DNA of 64,000 nt from contig NZ_JAERQG010000001.1 in the NCBI RefSeq assembly GCF_016734805.1, positions 682,001 through 746,000 of the forward strand. The letters run 5' to 3'. Under the pieces are notes generated by a model. It had not been told where the DNA came from. It saw only the letters and a list, made by a program, of their open reading frames with translations, and ran no database searches. Source of the DNA: Marivirga atlantica. Lineage in GTDB: Bacteria > Bacteroidota > Bacteroidia > Cytophagales > Cyclobacteriaceae. Made by a program: the position numbers and the translations under genes. Positions within the stretch are counted from its first letter, which is position 1. The number at the start of each line of letters is the position of its first letter. Shown piece by piece: positions 1-9,091 of the stretch.

Positions 1-1647
1 TTACAAAATGGTGAATCTACAGCGGCACAATTTGCAATAAATGACGATCCAGAAGATTTGGCTCAAGGTAAATCTGGTTTTGGTGCTACTTCTGATAATA
101 TTGCCTATTCAGAAAGAAGCTTAACTAATTATTTGTTAAATGGCGAGCATCATTCATCAGACAATGCGTGGACAATTGATTGGAAAGTATCACCCACTTT
201 TTCTAACATTCAAGATCCTGATTTTAGAAAGGCTGCTTTCTCATTAGATCAAGGAGAACCAACCTTGGCTGCTGGTCAAGCTGGTTTACCATATAGAATA
301 TGGAGATACCTAGATGAAATAAATGTTGTAGGTAAGGTTGATGTTACACATAGCTTTGAGCTATTTAATGATAATTCAAAACTTAAGTTTGGAGGTAGTT
401 ACGTATATAAAGAAAGAGATTTTGAAATATTGGGTTATACTTTACAGTTCTTTGGAGGTCAGCCAGATTGGTCTGGTGACCCTAATGAAATATTAGCAGA
501 CGAAAATCTTTATCCAAATGACGGTAATGGCTTTTTAAATACGATTAATACAAAGCCAAACTCAAATGCATATAATTCTACTGTTGATAATATAGCAGGT
601 TACACATCTTTTGAATTTAATCCTATCTCTACGTTAAAAGTGGTAGCTGGACTGAGAGCTGAAAATTATGTTCAAAGACATACAGGTAGAGATACCAACT
701 TCGCTCAAGGAAATGTTGAAGAAGGGAAGAATCTAGAGGATGAAAAAGTATTGGACAACCTAAATCTTTTTCCTTCACTTAATACAATTTTAAATCTAAC
801 CGAAAGACAAAATTTAAGGTTCTCATACTTTAAAACAATTGCTAGGCCTTCTTTTAAGGAATTATCTTTTGCACAAATTATTGACCCTATTAGTAATAGA
901 ATATTTAATGGTGGATTATTTGTTTACGAAGGTGAGTGGGATGGTAATCTACGTTCTACATTAGTAGATAACATTGATTTACGATGGGAGTTATTCTTAG
1001 ATAGAGATGAATTAATTTCAGCGAGTGTGTTTTATAAAGGTTTTAGTGATCCAATTGAGTTGGTGAGGATAAGAACGCAGTTGACGAGTAATGAGTATCA
1101 AGTTCGGAATTTAGGTGACTCAAGAGCTTACGGTGCTGAAATTGAATTTAGAAAATCTTTAGGTTTTATAAGTCCAGGATTAGAGAATTTTAGCGTTAAT
1201 GGTAATTACACTTACACTAAATCCTTACTACAAATGTCTGAAACAGAATATCAATCTAGACTCGATTATGAAAAGCCTGGTGAAAATATTGATGAAACCA
1301 GACCAATGGCTGGCCAGGCACCTTACGTTATAAATGCAGGTATTATTTATGACGACATTGACAAAAGTTTTGATGCGGGTATCTTCTACAATGTACAGGG
1401 TCCTACCTTAGTAGTAGTTGGCGGATCACTATTTCCAGATGTTTATACGGAACCATTTCATAGTGTTAATTTTAATTTGAATAAAAGATTTGGTGCTAAT
1501 GAACAATTCTCTCTAAACGTAAGCGTAAATAATATATTAGGGGATGTTCGTGAAGAGTTTTATAAAGCCTATGAATCTTCTGATCAATATTTTAATCGAA
1601 GAGATCCTGGAACTTCCTTTGGTGTAGGGTTCGGGTATTCATTTTAA
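1..1647 (+). CDS. TonB-dependent outer-membrane receptor, C-terminal part (5' end outside window)
   Basis: The reading frame is open from base 1, so the true start, signal peptide and plug domain lie upstream of the window; 548 residues are visible. The protein alternates short aromatic-rich strands with polar loops, as in a 22-strand TonB-dependent barrel, and ends in Phe, the usual last residue of barrels inserted by the BAM complex. The stretch NLRFSYFKTIARPSFKELS is typical of large Bacteroidota receptors whose N-terminus carries a carboxypeptidase-like domain. Such receptors import siderophores, glycans or peptides using TonB energy; the substrate cannot be read from this half. No SusD partner follows: a terminator and a convergent gene come next. 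Family is clear, substrate unknown. Confidence 0.9.
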   Translation, partial: LQNGESTAAQFAINDDPEDLAQGKSGFGATSDNIAYSERSLTNYLLNGEHHSSDNAWTIDWKVSPTFSNIQDPDFRKAAFSLDQGEPTLAAGQAGLPYRIWRYLDEINVVGKVDVTHSFELFNDNSKLKFGGSYVYKERDFEILGYTLQFFGGQPDWSGDPNEILADENLYPNDGNGFLNTINTKPNSNAYNSTVDNIAGYTSFEFNPISTLKVVAGLRAENYVQRHTGRDTNFAQGNVEEGKNLEDEKVLDNLNLFPSLNTILNLTERQNLRFSYFKTIARPSFKELSFAQIIDPISNRIFNGGLFVYEGEWDGNLRSTLVDNIDLRWELFLDRDELISASVFYKGFSDPIELVRIRTQLTSNEYQVRNLGDSRAYGAEIEFRKSLGFISPGLENFSVNGNYTYTKSLLQMSETEYQSRLDYEKPGENIDETRPMAGQAPYVINAGIIYDDIDKSFDAGIFYNVQGPTLVVVGGSLFPDVYTEPFHSVNFNLNKRFGANEQFSLNVSVNNILGDVREEFYKAYESSDQYFNRRDPGTSFGVGFGYSF

Positions 1648-1650
1648 AAG

Positions 1651-1674
1651 AAGGGAGCTTGACTCCCTTTTTTT
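1651..1674 (+). terminator. Rho-independent terminator after the TonB-dependent receptor
   Basis: A perfect 7-bp stem (AAGGGAG / CTCCCTT) with a 5-base loop is followed by a run of T. A run of A precedes it, so it may also act on the convergent minus-strand lipoprotein gene, whose stop codon lies inside the T run. Confidence 0.85.
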
Positions 1675-2065
1675 ACATTATTGAATTAGGACACTTTTCT
1701 GTTTTATTCGGTTCACTTAACCAGCGCTCCAATTCTTTAAGCCGTATTTTTGAAAGCTTAGTAAGTTCTTTGCATTTGCATAGCCCATAGCTTTCGCCAT
1801 ATTGTTTCGAATAATTTTCTTTTTTAAGTGGGTAAAGAGCTCTTACCTGCCTGTCTCTATATTGAATCCAATAAATTTGCGAATTCTTAAAATGCTGTAG
1901 AAACAGCTTCTCACTTTTATACTTTTCACTAATACTTTCAATAGTATTTAGTAATTGAAGATCGATGGCATTAAATTCTTCACAGCTATCAGCATATCTA
2001 GTATTGCTTTTATTACAAGAAGCCATAATAACGATTGGCAAGAAAAGGAAGATTCTTAGTTTCAT
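1673..2065 (-). CDS. Small lipoprotein resembling the LprI/DUF1311 family
   Basis: 130 residues from the chosen start. Residues 1-17 form a lipoprotein signal (hydrophobic run, then MASC, lipidated Cys17). The rest has the pattern of DUF1311/LprI proteins: an early Cys, a helix with Leu-Asn, then a WIQYRD segment near the middle and further Cys residues (CKCK, CPNS) able to form disulfides. LprI-type proteins are periplasmic, and some inhibit lysozyme. The frame is open about 20 codons further upstream, but that extension would put a long charged segment before the signal peptide, so the internal ATG is preferred. The family match rests on a short motif and is tentative. Confidence 0.6.
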   Translation of the reverse strand: MKLRIFLFLPIVIMASCNKSNTRYADSCEEFNAIDLQLLNTIESISEKYKSEKLFLQHFKNSQIYWIQYRDRQVRALYPLKKENYSKQYGESYGLCKCKELTKLSKIRLKELERWLSEPNKTEKCPNSIM

Positions 2066-2122
2066 TTTTTCTTTAAAATTAGAAAATCTAATGTAAACTA
2101 TTACTAATGGTTTTATCAACTT

Positions 2123-2154
2123 CATAAAAAAGGCTCTTTGTTTAAAAAGAGCCT
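2123..2154 (-). terminator. Terminator of the lipoprotein gene at 2180-2890
   Basis: Perfect 8-bp stem AGGCTCTT / AAGAGCCT with an 8-base loop, followed on the minus strand by a T run. It lies just downstream of the minus-strand lipoprotein gene. Confidence 0.85.
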
Positions 2155-2179
2155 CATATGTTGTTGAGCTATTTATTAA

Positions 2180-2890
2180 TTAGTCGTCACAACCCACAAA
2201 GACAGAAGTATATTTGTAGCCATTTATCCATCTACTTGTGCTCTTACCAATGGGATCAGCGAAACTTGGACAGTTAGTTGATTGACTAGGTTTGCTAGCT
2301 GTGAATTTTGCATCTACACGTTGCCAATTACCTGGTTCATATGTGATTGAAGAACCTATATATCTTTCAATAATAGCAGCACAATAGTAATTATTTGATT
2401 TAGATTCTCCTTGATAATCCACAGACGCTAAAAGTGAAGATGATGGATTTCCTATGTATTGTTTGTATTTACCTCCCACAGAGCTACAACTCGGATAAAG
2501 ACAACTGTAGCTACCGTTAGAGTTAAAAGTTCCTCCAACATATTCACGGACATTTGCGGAAACGAATATATCACCATACTGAGGAAAGTCGCTGACAATA
2601 ATTACTTGATTTTCTTTACGTTCGTTTATTTCGGTAAAGCCTTTATCACCTGATATATTCTTCTTTAGGATCATATATTCTTGGCCACCATAACTAATTC
2701 TTTTGTTATAAAGATCATCCAAACTATGAGAATTAATGGAGTATGTGATACCATTCTCATCAATATTCTCAATGACAATTGATTTTTGGTCTGTTTGATC
2801 CTCAATATCGGGAGTTTGATAATCCTCTTGGTATGAACAAGAAAAAACAATAATTGTAAGGGCCAATAATAGGGTGCTTCTAAGTTTCAT
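2180..2890 (-). CDS. Hypothetical lipoprotein
   Basis: 236 residues. The N-terminus is a lipoprotein signal peptide with lipobox VFSC (Cys18), followed by an acidic Asp/Gln/Thr-rich linker of about 20 residues typical of surface or outer-membrane lipoproteins in Bacteroidota. The mature part is rich in Ser, Tyr and Gly and has several Cys residues (SCLYPSC, YYC, NCP, final GCDD) that could form disulfides. No enzymatic motif is recognised. It is a single-gene unit with its own terminator, between the LprI-like gene and recO. Function unknown. Confidence 0.7.
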   Translation of the reverse strand: MKLRSTLLLALTIIVFSCSYQEDYQTPDIEDQTDQKSIVIENIDENGITYSINSHSLDDLYNKRISYGGQEYMILKKNISGDKGFTEINERKENQVIIVSDFPQYGDIFVSANVREYVGGTFNSNGSYSCLYPSCSSVGGKYKQYIGNPSSSLLASVDYQGESKSNNYYCAAIIERYIGSSITYEPGNWQRVDAKFTASKPSQSTNCPSFADPIGKSTSRWINGYKYTSVFVGCDD

Positions 2891-2969
2891 AATTTTATAG
2901 TTTAGTTACACGGTAATATAGATATACTTTAAGCGCTAATCTCTATATCTAATATTAACTTTTGATTAA

Positions 2970-3659
2970 TTAGTGCAAAACTTCTCTTAATACTTTGAGT
3001 GATTTCACTTCTTTTATCGAGTGGCTATGGAGTTGGTAAAAGTTGAGAATAATCTTTAAAAATAAGCTTCTTTCTTCACCAGTTAGTTTTAATTCACCTC
3101 CGTTATCCTCGGTAAGTAGTTGGTTAAATTTCTTCTCTTGAAGAGCATCTAGCCTGAATGTTTGAAATGGTCTTAGCTCTTCTAAAACTTCTTCTGCTCC
3201 AGAAGGATAGAAGCCCAAATAGCTAGATAATTGAAGCAGTAGCGACAGATGGAAATTCTGATAGGCCGATTGTTGTTGATCAAAACTAATTAATGAGCTC
3301 TCCAAAAAACTAAATAGTCTGGGATTTGATTCTTCCTCTTCTCTCAAGATGCTTGAAAGTACTTCGGCCAGAAAAATACCTATAGTTGATTTAATAATTT
3401 CATAAGGAATCTGCTGATAGGGTTGATTACACTTTATTTCAGAGATGCGGTTTAATGAAGCATTGCTTTTCTTATAAACCACCAAATCAAGCAAAGTAAG
3501 TGGCTGGAATAAAGCTATTTTATTTCTGGCTTTAGCCTTTCTAACGCCATTCTCAATATATGATTGAATACCAAAAGCCTCAGTATACATATTCACGATG
3601 ATGGAGGTTTCACCGTACTTAATATGGTTTAAAACAATGGCTTTGGTTTTATGAAGCAT
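2970..3659 (-). CDS. recO: DNA repair protein RecO
   Basis: 229 residues, normal for RecO. The N-terminal OB-fold segment (KTKAIVLNHIKYGETSII, then GIQSYIENGVRKAK) is characteristic; an alpha-helical C-terminal half follows. RecO works with RecR and RecF to load RecA onto SSB-coated single-stranded DNA during gap repair. No complete zinc-finger Cys set is visible, which is common in this phylum. Its ATG overlaps the stop codon of porZ by one base (TAATG), so the two are probably translationally coupled. PorZ-RecO adjacency is also known from other Bacteroidota. Confidence 0.92.
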   Translation of the reverse strand: MLHKTKAIVLNHIKYGETSIIVNMYTEAFGIQSYIENGVRKAKARNKIALFQPLTLLDLVVYKKSNASLNRISEIKCNQPYQQIPYEIIKSTIGIFLAEVLSSILREEEESNPRLFSFLESSLISFDQQQSAYQNFHLSLLLQLSSYLGFYPSGAEEVLEELRPFQTFRLDALQEKKFNQLLTEDNGGELKLTGEERSLFLKIILNFYQLHSHSIKEVKSLKVLREVLH

Positions 3660-5827
3660 TAGTTGCTAACAACAAATTTGGTCTGGTAAGTTTCTTCCCC
3701 GAAAGTGTCTACAGAAAACACCAGATAAATCCCTGGTTTGGTGATGAATCCACTATAATTTTGCAGATTCCAATTAAAAGTACCTCCATTTGCCGCCCCC
3801 TTATAAACCAGATTTCCCGCTAAATCAGTAATCATGATTTCATTGTTAAAAACTAATCCATTGATGCTTACCTGATCATGCTGGTTCAGATAAACCGGAT
3901 TAGGAAATACCTTAACATCTGAATGAGTGCTATTTGCTCTACTTGAAGCTGTTCTGTATGAAATCAACTGATCTCCACTTTTTATAAAAGCTTCCCCATT
4001 AAAAGGGTTTATCCTTATTTGTTCTACAGTTTCATTGGCAAGTGGACTGTTTTCCTCTGTAAAGTGTAAAAGGTTTTCTTCTATGTCTTTGTCAAACAGC
4101 CATAAACCATCTCTATTGCCAACCCATAGTCTGTTACCACCATCTATTGCAATGGCGTTTATTGCTGTATAATCAAATAGAAAGAACCCATCAAAAATTG
4201 GTCTAACGGCATCCACATTGGTGTTTTCAAATACTCCAAAATAATTAGTAAAATAACAAACACCATCAGCTGTTCCAATCCATAATTTACCATCCAATCC
4301 TAATTCAAAAGTGTTTATTCTGTTTGATGAAAGGTTGCCATTTCCAGAAGTTTCTGTGAGTATTCTGCTAACTTCATTTTCAACATTAAATGCTACAATT
4401 CCTTCATTTGTGGCCAAGTAATGATCACCATTTGGTACAATTAAATATTCTTTTACCGTTTTGTTCGTCCCTAAACCTGTAGAAATCAATTCACTTGAAG
4501 ATAGATTGTAAAGATTATAGACACCATCTTTTTCACAAAGTGCCCAGGGTGAACCTAAGTTATCAGTTGCAGTAAAATGCCAGACATCAACAGTATCCTC
4601 AACAGAAACAGCGGTTATTTGCTCTGTATCCCAAATATATAAGCCTTCTTCCTCTGAGAGGAAAAGGCCAGTTTCATTAATTAAATCAATACTTACATCT
4701 TTGAAATAAGGCAGTTGTTGACCATCAGCATCTTCAAAAACGTATGACCATCTGCCGTTAAAGAAATAGGAAAAACCTATGGCATTCGTGCTGAAATGTA
4801 TAGTGTAATTCTCAAGTTGGTATATGCTTTCAGTAGTTCCTACAGGTCCGTTAGGTTTAAGGCTTTGAAGACTACTACCTGATACTTTTGCAAGGCTGTG
4901 GGTACTATGAGCTACATATTTTTGTGAGGAAACTGTAAGACTGTTATTAACTGTGCCAGCCACACTGAATGCTAGCTCTGGTTCAAATGATCCTGAACTA
5001 TAGCCATAAACTTGATTTTGTTCAGATGCTTTCAGACTTGCATCATCAAAATAAATATTAGTAATGTTATTTGGTATACTATTAATACGTGACCACGTTC
5101 CATTCACGAAAGTATAGACTTCGCCTTGTTCTGTTAAAGTGAATAGTTGTTCATCAAAAAATGCGGTCTTAATCAGTTTAGTGGTAGAGTCAACATTTGT
5201 TCTCGACCAATTCCTGAAATCCTTTAGGTTTGTATCGTTCCTGGATTCACCAATTAGCAGGCCCTCAGGTGTAGCCAAGTATAATAAGTCATTAACTATG
5301 GACAACTGATTAATTGCAAGTGGCTCCCCTGTGCGGGATAAATTGATATAAGAATCATTTATCTGTAAACTTTTGGCATCTAAAATGACTACTCCGAAGT
5401 CGGCAGATAGGTAAATATTGTCCGTGTCAGCACTAATAGAATTTATGGCTTTACTTTCTATTATGTCTGAATTAGCAATATCAGTAAATGATAATATATT
5501 GAAATCCTTATCAATGACATCTACTATTCCACTTTTGTAGCTTATAAAGAGTTGATCTGTTGGTTCATGGGTAAAAATATCTGTTGGGTTAATATCGGAA
5601 AGACCATCTTGTACCTGGAGTGTATTGATACTTTCATCTTCCGGATCATAATAAAATAATCCGTTGTCCGTCATGCAGAAAATTTTATGATCGAATACGG
5701 TAATTGATTTTGCATTGCTATAGTCTACATGGCTTCTCCAATTACCTATCGGGATGTTCTGAGCACTTAAAGAATTAGTGCATAGTAGAAGGTTTAAGAT
5801 TATAAGGCCACTGTAAACTCTTAACAT
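3659..5827 (-). CDS. porZ: PorZ-like type IX secretion system protein with beta-propeller repeats
   Basis: 722 residues. A signal peptide (about residues 1-22, ending SLSAQ) is followed by roughly 600 residues of repeated blades with phrases such as LWIGTADGVCYF and LWVGNRDGLWLF, the two-component-regulator-type propeller repeat. The last 85 or so residues are a type A sorting domain for type IX secretion (KVFPNPV near 640, GIYLV near the end). In Porphyromonas, PorZ belongs to the cell-surface attachment complex that anchors secreted cargo to A-LPS; it carries the sorting domain and is encoded beside recO, as here. The propeller plus CTD architecture and the neighbour support PorZ over an unrelated secreted propeller. 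Confidence 0.82.
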   Translation of the reverse strand: MLRVYSGLIILNLLLCTNSLSAQNIPIGNWRSHVDYSNAKSITVFDHKIFCMTDNGLFYYDPEDESINTLQVQDGLSDINPTDIFTHEPTDQLFISYKSGIVDVIDKDFNILSFTDIANSDIIESKAINSISADTDNIYLSADFGVVILDAKSLQINDSYINLSRTGEPLAINQLSIVNDLLYLATPEGLLIGESRNDTNLKDFRNWSRTNVDSTTKLIKTAFFDEQLFTLTEQGEVYTFVNGTWSRINSIPNNITNIYFDDASLKASEQNQVYGYSSGSFEPELAFSVAGTVNNSLTVSSQKYVAHSTHSLAKVSGSSLQSLKPNGPVGTTESIYQLENYTIHFSTNAIGFSYFFNGRWSYVFEDADGQQLPYFKDVSIDLINETGLFLSEEEGLYIWDTEQITAVSVEDTVDVWHFTATDNLGSPWALCEKDGVYNLYNLSSSELISTGLGTNKTVKEYLIVPNGDHYLATNEGIVAFNVENEVSRILTETSGNGNLSSNRINTFELGLDGKLWIGTADGVCYFTNYFGVFENTNVDAVRPIFDGFFLFDYTAINAIAIDGGNRLWVGNRDGLWLFDKDIEENLLHFTEENSPLANETVEQIRINPFNGEAFIKSGDQLISYRTASSRANSTHSDVKVFPNPVYLNQHDQVSINGLVFNNEIMITDLAGNLVYKGAANGGTFNWNLQNYSGFITKPGIYLVFSVDTFGEETYQTKFVVSN

Positions 5828-5860
5828 GGGTTTTCTAATATAAATAGGAGAATGTACTTT

Positions 5861-6442
5861 TTATTGTCCACTTAGGAAACATCTTCTGCAACGTGGTTCA
5901 TATTTATCTTTTTCACCTAAAAGCACTTTACTTTTACTGGTGGAAAGGCGAAAAGAATAAGTTGCTATACCACCACATCGGGCACAAATAGCGTGAACTT
6001 TAGTTACATATTCGGCAATTGCTATTAGTTCAGGCATGGGCCCAAAAGCTTTACCACTAAAGTCCATGTCGAGACCTGCAATAATTACTCTTTTGCCATT
6101 ATTGGCTAACTTATTGGCTACTGTCACTAATTCTTCATCAAAAAATTGAGCTTCATCAATTCCTACTACCTCTGAAGTAGCAGCCAGTAAAAGAATATCT
6201 TCAGAAAAATCTACGGGTGTTGACCGTATACTATTTTGGTTGTGCGATACCACCTGAGTTTTGTCATAGCGCGTATCAAGTTTAGGTTTAAAAATTTCCA
6301 CCTTCTGCTTCGCTATTAAAGCACGGTTTAGCCGTCTGATCAACTCTTCAGTTTTACCGCTAAACATGGAACCGCAAACTACTTCAATCCACCCCTTACC
6401 TGCATGATCTTCACTTCTACCTATGTGCGGTTCAACAAACAT
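5861..6442 (-). CDS. tdk: Thymidine kinase
   Basis: 193 residues, standard for type II thymidine kinase. Walker A GSMFSGKT at 24-31, catalytic Glu97 in the DEAQFF segment, and a C-terminal zinc lasso formed by C153xxC156 and C185xxC188. It phosphorylates thymidine to dTMP in nucleoside salvage. It lies 4 bases downstream of the ferredoxin gene and 33 bases upstream of porZ, so it is probably cotranscribed with both; no functional link is evident. Confidence 0.97.
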   Translation of the reverse strand: MFVEPHIGRSEDHAGKGWIEVVCGSMFSGKTEELIRRLNRALIAKQKVEIFKPKLDTRYDKTQVVSHNQNSIRSTPVDFSEDILLLAATSEVVGIDEAQFFDEELVTVANKLANNGKRVIIAGLDMDFSGKAFGPMPELIAIAEYVTKVHAICARCGGIATYSFRLSTSKSKVLLGEKDKYEPRCRRCFLSGQ

Positions 6443-6446
6443 TTAA

Positions 6447-6770
6447 TTAATTGGAATAATCTATATGTGGAAACTTATTTACTTTGGCTACCCGAATTTT
6501 TATATCTCCTTTGATAGTAGTCTGGCAGCACAATCTTTCATTTGTTCTGAGTCTGCCTTGATTTCTATATCTCTTCTCGGGTGATGATATTTCTGACATT
6601 TGCTCCATCCCTTCCTCTACTATCATTTTGCAGGATGTGCATCGGCCTTTCCCTCCGCATGCATGCATCCAATCTATTTCATTTTCGTGTATGAGTTGTA
6701 GCACAGATTTTTCTGTGTCTTCACTAAATATTTCACGATTATAAAGGTTAGTGATGGTAATAGTTGGCAT
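6447..6770 (-). CDS. 2Fe-2S ferredoxin, adrenodoxin-like spacing
   Basis: 107 residues. The cluster ligands are Cys38, Cys44, Cys47 (Cx5Cx2C in ACGGKGRCTSC) and a distal Cys81/Cys82 pair. The Cx5Cx2C spacing is that of adrenodoxin-type vertebrate/ISC ferredoxins rather than plant-type (Cx4Cx2C). It is a soluble electron carrier with no signal peptide. The partner reductase is not encoded in this window. Only 33 bases separate its start from the divergent gene at 6804. Confidence 0.9.
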   Translation of the reverse strand: MPTITITNLYNREIFSEDTEKSVLQLIHENEIDWMHACGGKGRCTSCKMIVEEGMEQMSEISSPEKRYRNQGRLRTNERLCCQTTIKGDIKIRVAKVNKFPHIDYSN

Positions 6771-6803
6771 AAGTATATCTTTACAAAAAAAGTAAATTAA
6801 ACG

Positions 6804-7757
6804 ATGGAGAGCAAATTAAATCATCAAGCCATAGACGCATATAGTAAGGCTTTTGCTAAAAAGGTTACTCAATCATTTTTTAATGAACATTCACATATAA
6901 ACGGACAACAGATTTTATCTCTATGTGAGTTCAATCAGATAAACCTGATAGTTCTTAAAAACCTCTTCAGAAAATGGAAAAAGGAGAACGCTAAACTCCA
7001 AAGCCCTTACTTTAATTATCAAAATGATGAAGTGAAGAAGGCCATGAAAGCTTTCATGAATGCCCTCTCAAAACATATACATATTAAAAAAGAACATTTT
7101 GAGCCACTTTTGAGAGAATCGGTAAGAGATACCATTTTGCTTGTTTTTTCACCTTACGATTTCTTCTCTAAAGAAATTAACCAAAGAGATGATAGCAGAC
7201 TGCGCCTGGCTGATTTGCATGATTTAAGTAAGTACATTAAAGTGAATGATTTTTTGCTTGATGGGCTGATCAGGCAATTTGAGAAGGAGAGAATAGAAGT
7301 AGCTTTCAATGATGAAGCCTTTGCTATTTTCAACGATGTTTGTGCCAACACAAATGATGAGCCAGAGGATATTCAACAATACCTTGCCACGTTCTCAAAA
7401 GTGGTGCCTCTTAATTCAAAGGAAGTGTATTCTGAAATTGAAGAAGCTGAAAAAGCCCAAATTAACGAGCAGTTTCAGCAAAAGCAGCCAAGTACCTTAG
7501 GGGATAAGTTGGGCAAACAAAAACATAAGAGCTTAAAAAAGCAGTTGACCCTAAATCAGCGCTTCATGTTTGTGAATGAACTTTTCGAAGGTAACCAGCA
7601 GAAATTTCAGCAAGCGGTTGAGCAAATAGATGACTTCGATTCACATGATGATGCCTCACAGTTCATTAACAAAAACTACATAGAGAGCTACGACTGGGAT
7701 TTAGAATCAGAGGAAGTGCAGGAATTCATGGAATTGGTGGAGAGAAAATTCAAATAG
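6804..7757 (+). CDS. Conserved-looking hypothetical protein, helical, cytosolic
   Basis: 317 residues with no signal peptide or membrane helix. Predominantly charged and helical. The last 70 or so residues form a distinct module (LTLNQRFMFVNELFEGN through YDWD to MELVERKFK) that I associate with uncharacterised Bacteroidota proteins. The linker at about 220-245 is rich in Gln and Lys. No catalytic motif recognised. It is transcribed divergently from the ferredoxin-tdk-porZ-recO unit across a 33-base gap and converges on rodA. Function unknown. Confidence 0.75.
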   Translation: MESKLNHQAIDAYSKAFAKKVTQSFFNEHSHINGQQILSLCEFNQINLIVLKNLFRKWKKENAKLQSPYFNYQNDEVKKAMKAFMNALSKHIHIKKEHFEPLLRESVRDTILLVFSPYDFFSKEINQRDDSRLRLADLHDLSKYIKVNDFLLDGLIRQFEKERIEVAFNDEAFAIFNDVCANTNDEPEDIQQYLATFSKVVPLNSKEVYSEIEEAEKAQINEQFQQKQPSTLGDKLGKQKHKSLKKQLTLNQRFMFVNELFEGNQQKFQQAVEQIDDFDSHDDASQFINKNYIESYDWDLESEEVQEFMELVERKFK

Positions 7758-7786
7758 AATTTCTTCTTGTGAATCTTTTTCCACGA

Positions 7787-7821
7787 TTGCGATTTATCGC
7801 TAGAAGCTAGAAGCTAGAAGC
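7787..7821. repeat. Three tandem heptamers TAGAAGC beside a tiny hairpin
   Basis: Positions 7801-7821 are three perfect head-to-tail copies of TAGAAGC. They are preceded at 7789-7800 by GCGATTTATCGC, a 5-bp inverted repeat. The array sits between the convergent ends of the hypothetical gene and rodA. Confidence 0.85.
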
Positions 7822-7822
7822 A

Positions 7823-9091
7823 TTATCTCATCAATACCTGCATTCTGTGGGCATCTAATTTAATTAGCGTAAAGAGTAATATTGTAAACGACCATAGAGA
7901 AGAGCCTCCATAGCTAAAGAAAGGTAAGGGAATTCCAGCAACAGGGAAAAGGCCAATGGTCATACCTATGTTAATGCCAAAATGGATAAAGAAAATGGAG
8001 GCTACACAATAGCCGTAAATTCTAGCAAAATTAGATTTCTGGCGCTCGGCTATAAATACTATTCTAAGCATCAAGGCCATAAAAAGGAAAACCAATATTA
8101 AGCTTCCAATCCATCCATGCTCTTCACCTATGGTACAGAAAATAAAGTCCGTGCTTTGTTCTGGTACAAAGTCAAATTTAGTTTGAGTTCCTTCAAGAAA
8201 ACCCTTGCCAAACGTTCCGCCTGATCCGATAGCTATTTTTGATTGTGTAACATTCCAACCATAGCCTAGCGGATCGGCATCAGGATTAATCAAAGCTTTT
8301 AATCTGTTTTGTTGATGCGGCTTTAGTACGTTGGATACGGTGTAATCAACGCTTAGAATTACACCAGCTACTAAAATTACACCAGCCACTATGAGCATCA
8401 CATTTCTTAGCTTCTTGTAATTAAAGCCAATAAGAATAACCCCAATTATACCCAATCCAATTAATAGGTAAACCTGATTAACCATTAAGGTAAGAATGAA
8501 TATTACAGCAGCAGAGATTCCCGTAATAAGGTAGAATGTAGGTAAACCTTCTCGGTAATACACGAAAATAAAGCTTAGGAAAACCATGGCTGTACCTACA
8601 TCACCCTGAAGTACAATAAGTCCTATGGGAATAAGAACCCATAAGGATGCCTTGATTTGCTCATTAAAACGATCGAGTCTTACTGTTCTATTGCTAAAGT
8701 ATTTGGCCAAAGCCAGTGCGGTGGTAAACTTGGCAAATTCGGAAGGTTGTAATCGGATAGCCCCTAACGTAAACCATGATTTATTTCCTGCTATTTCAGT
8801 TCCGAAAATGAGCACCAAGACGAGTAAGATGATGACACCAGCATATAAATAATAGGCAAAAGAATCAAAAAACTTAAAATCTAGTATCATAATGGCTATT
8901 ATGATGACTATTGATCCGGCAATAAAAACGAGCTGCTTACCCGAATTTAAATCAAAGCTGAAGATGTTCTGCACCTGCTCTTCATCGTAAACTACTGCAT
9001 AAATATTCAGCCAACCGAGAATAACTAGCGCAAAGAATATGCTTATCAGCAACCAATCGACCCTATTCCATAAACTATCTTGCCTTGCCAT
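7823..9091 (-). CDS. rodA: Rod shape-determining protein RodA (SEDS glycosyltransferase)
   Basis: 422 residues with about ten membrane helices. The SEDS signature appears in WFTLGAIRLQPSEFAK and in the C-terminal GIPLPFFSYGGSSLW segment. RodA polymerises lipid II into glycan strands and pairs with PBP2, which is encoded immediately upstream: the rodA ATG overlaps the mrdA stop by one base (TAATG), giving tight stoichiometric coupling. It is the last gene of the mre-mrd cluster; the heptamer repeat follows directly. Confidence 0.97.
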   Translation of the reverse strand: MARQDSLWNRVDWLLISIFFALVILGWLNIYAVVYDEEQVQNIFSFDLNSGKQLVFIAGSIVIIIAIMILDFKFFDSFAYYLYAGVIILLVLVLIFGTEIAGNKSWFTLGAIRLQPSEFAKFTTALALAKYFSNRTVRLDRFNEQIKASLWVLIPIGLIVLQGDVGTAMVFLSFIFVYYREGLPTFYLITGISAAVIFILTLMVNQVYLLIGLGIIGVILIGFNYKKLRNVMLIVAGVILVAGVILSVDYTVSNVLKPHQQNRLKALINPDADPLGYGWNVTQSKIAIGSGGTFGKGFLEGTQTKFDFVPEQSTDFIFCTIGEEHGWIGSLILVFLFMALMLRIVFIAERQKSNFARIYGYCVASIFFIHFGINIGMTIGLFPVAGIPLPFFSYGGSSLWSFTILLFTLIKLDAHRMQVLMR

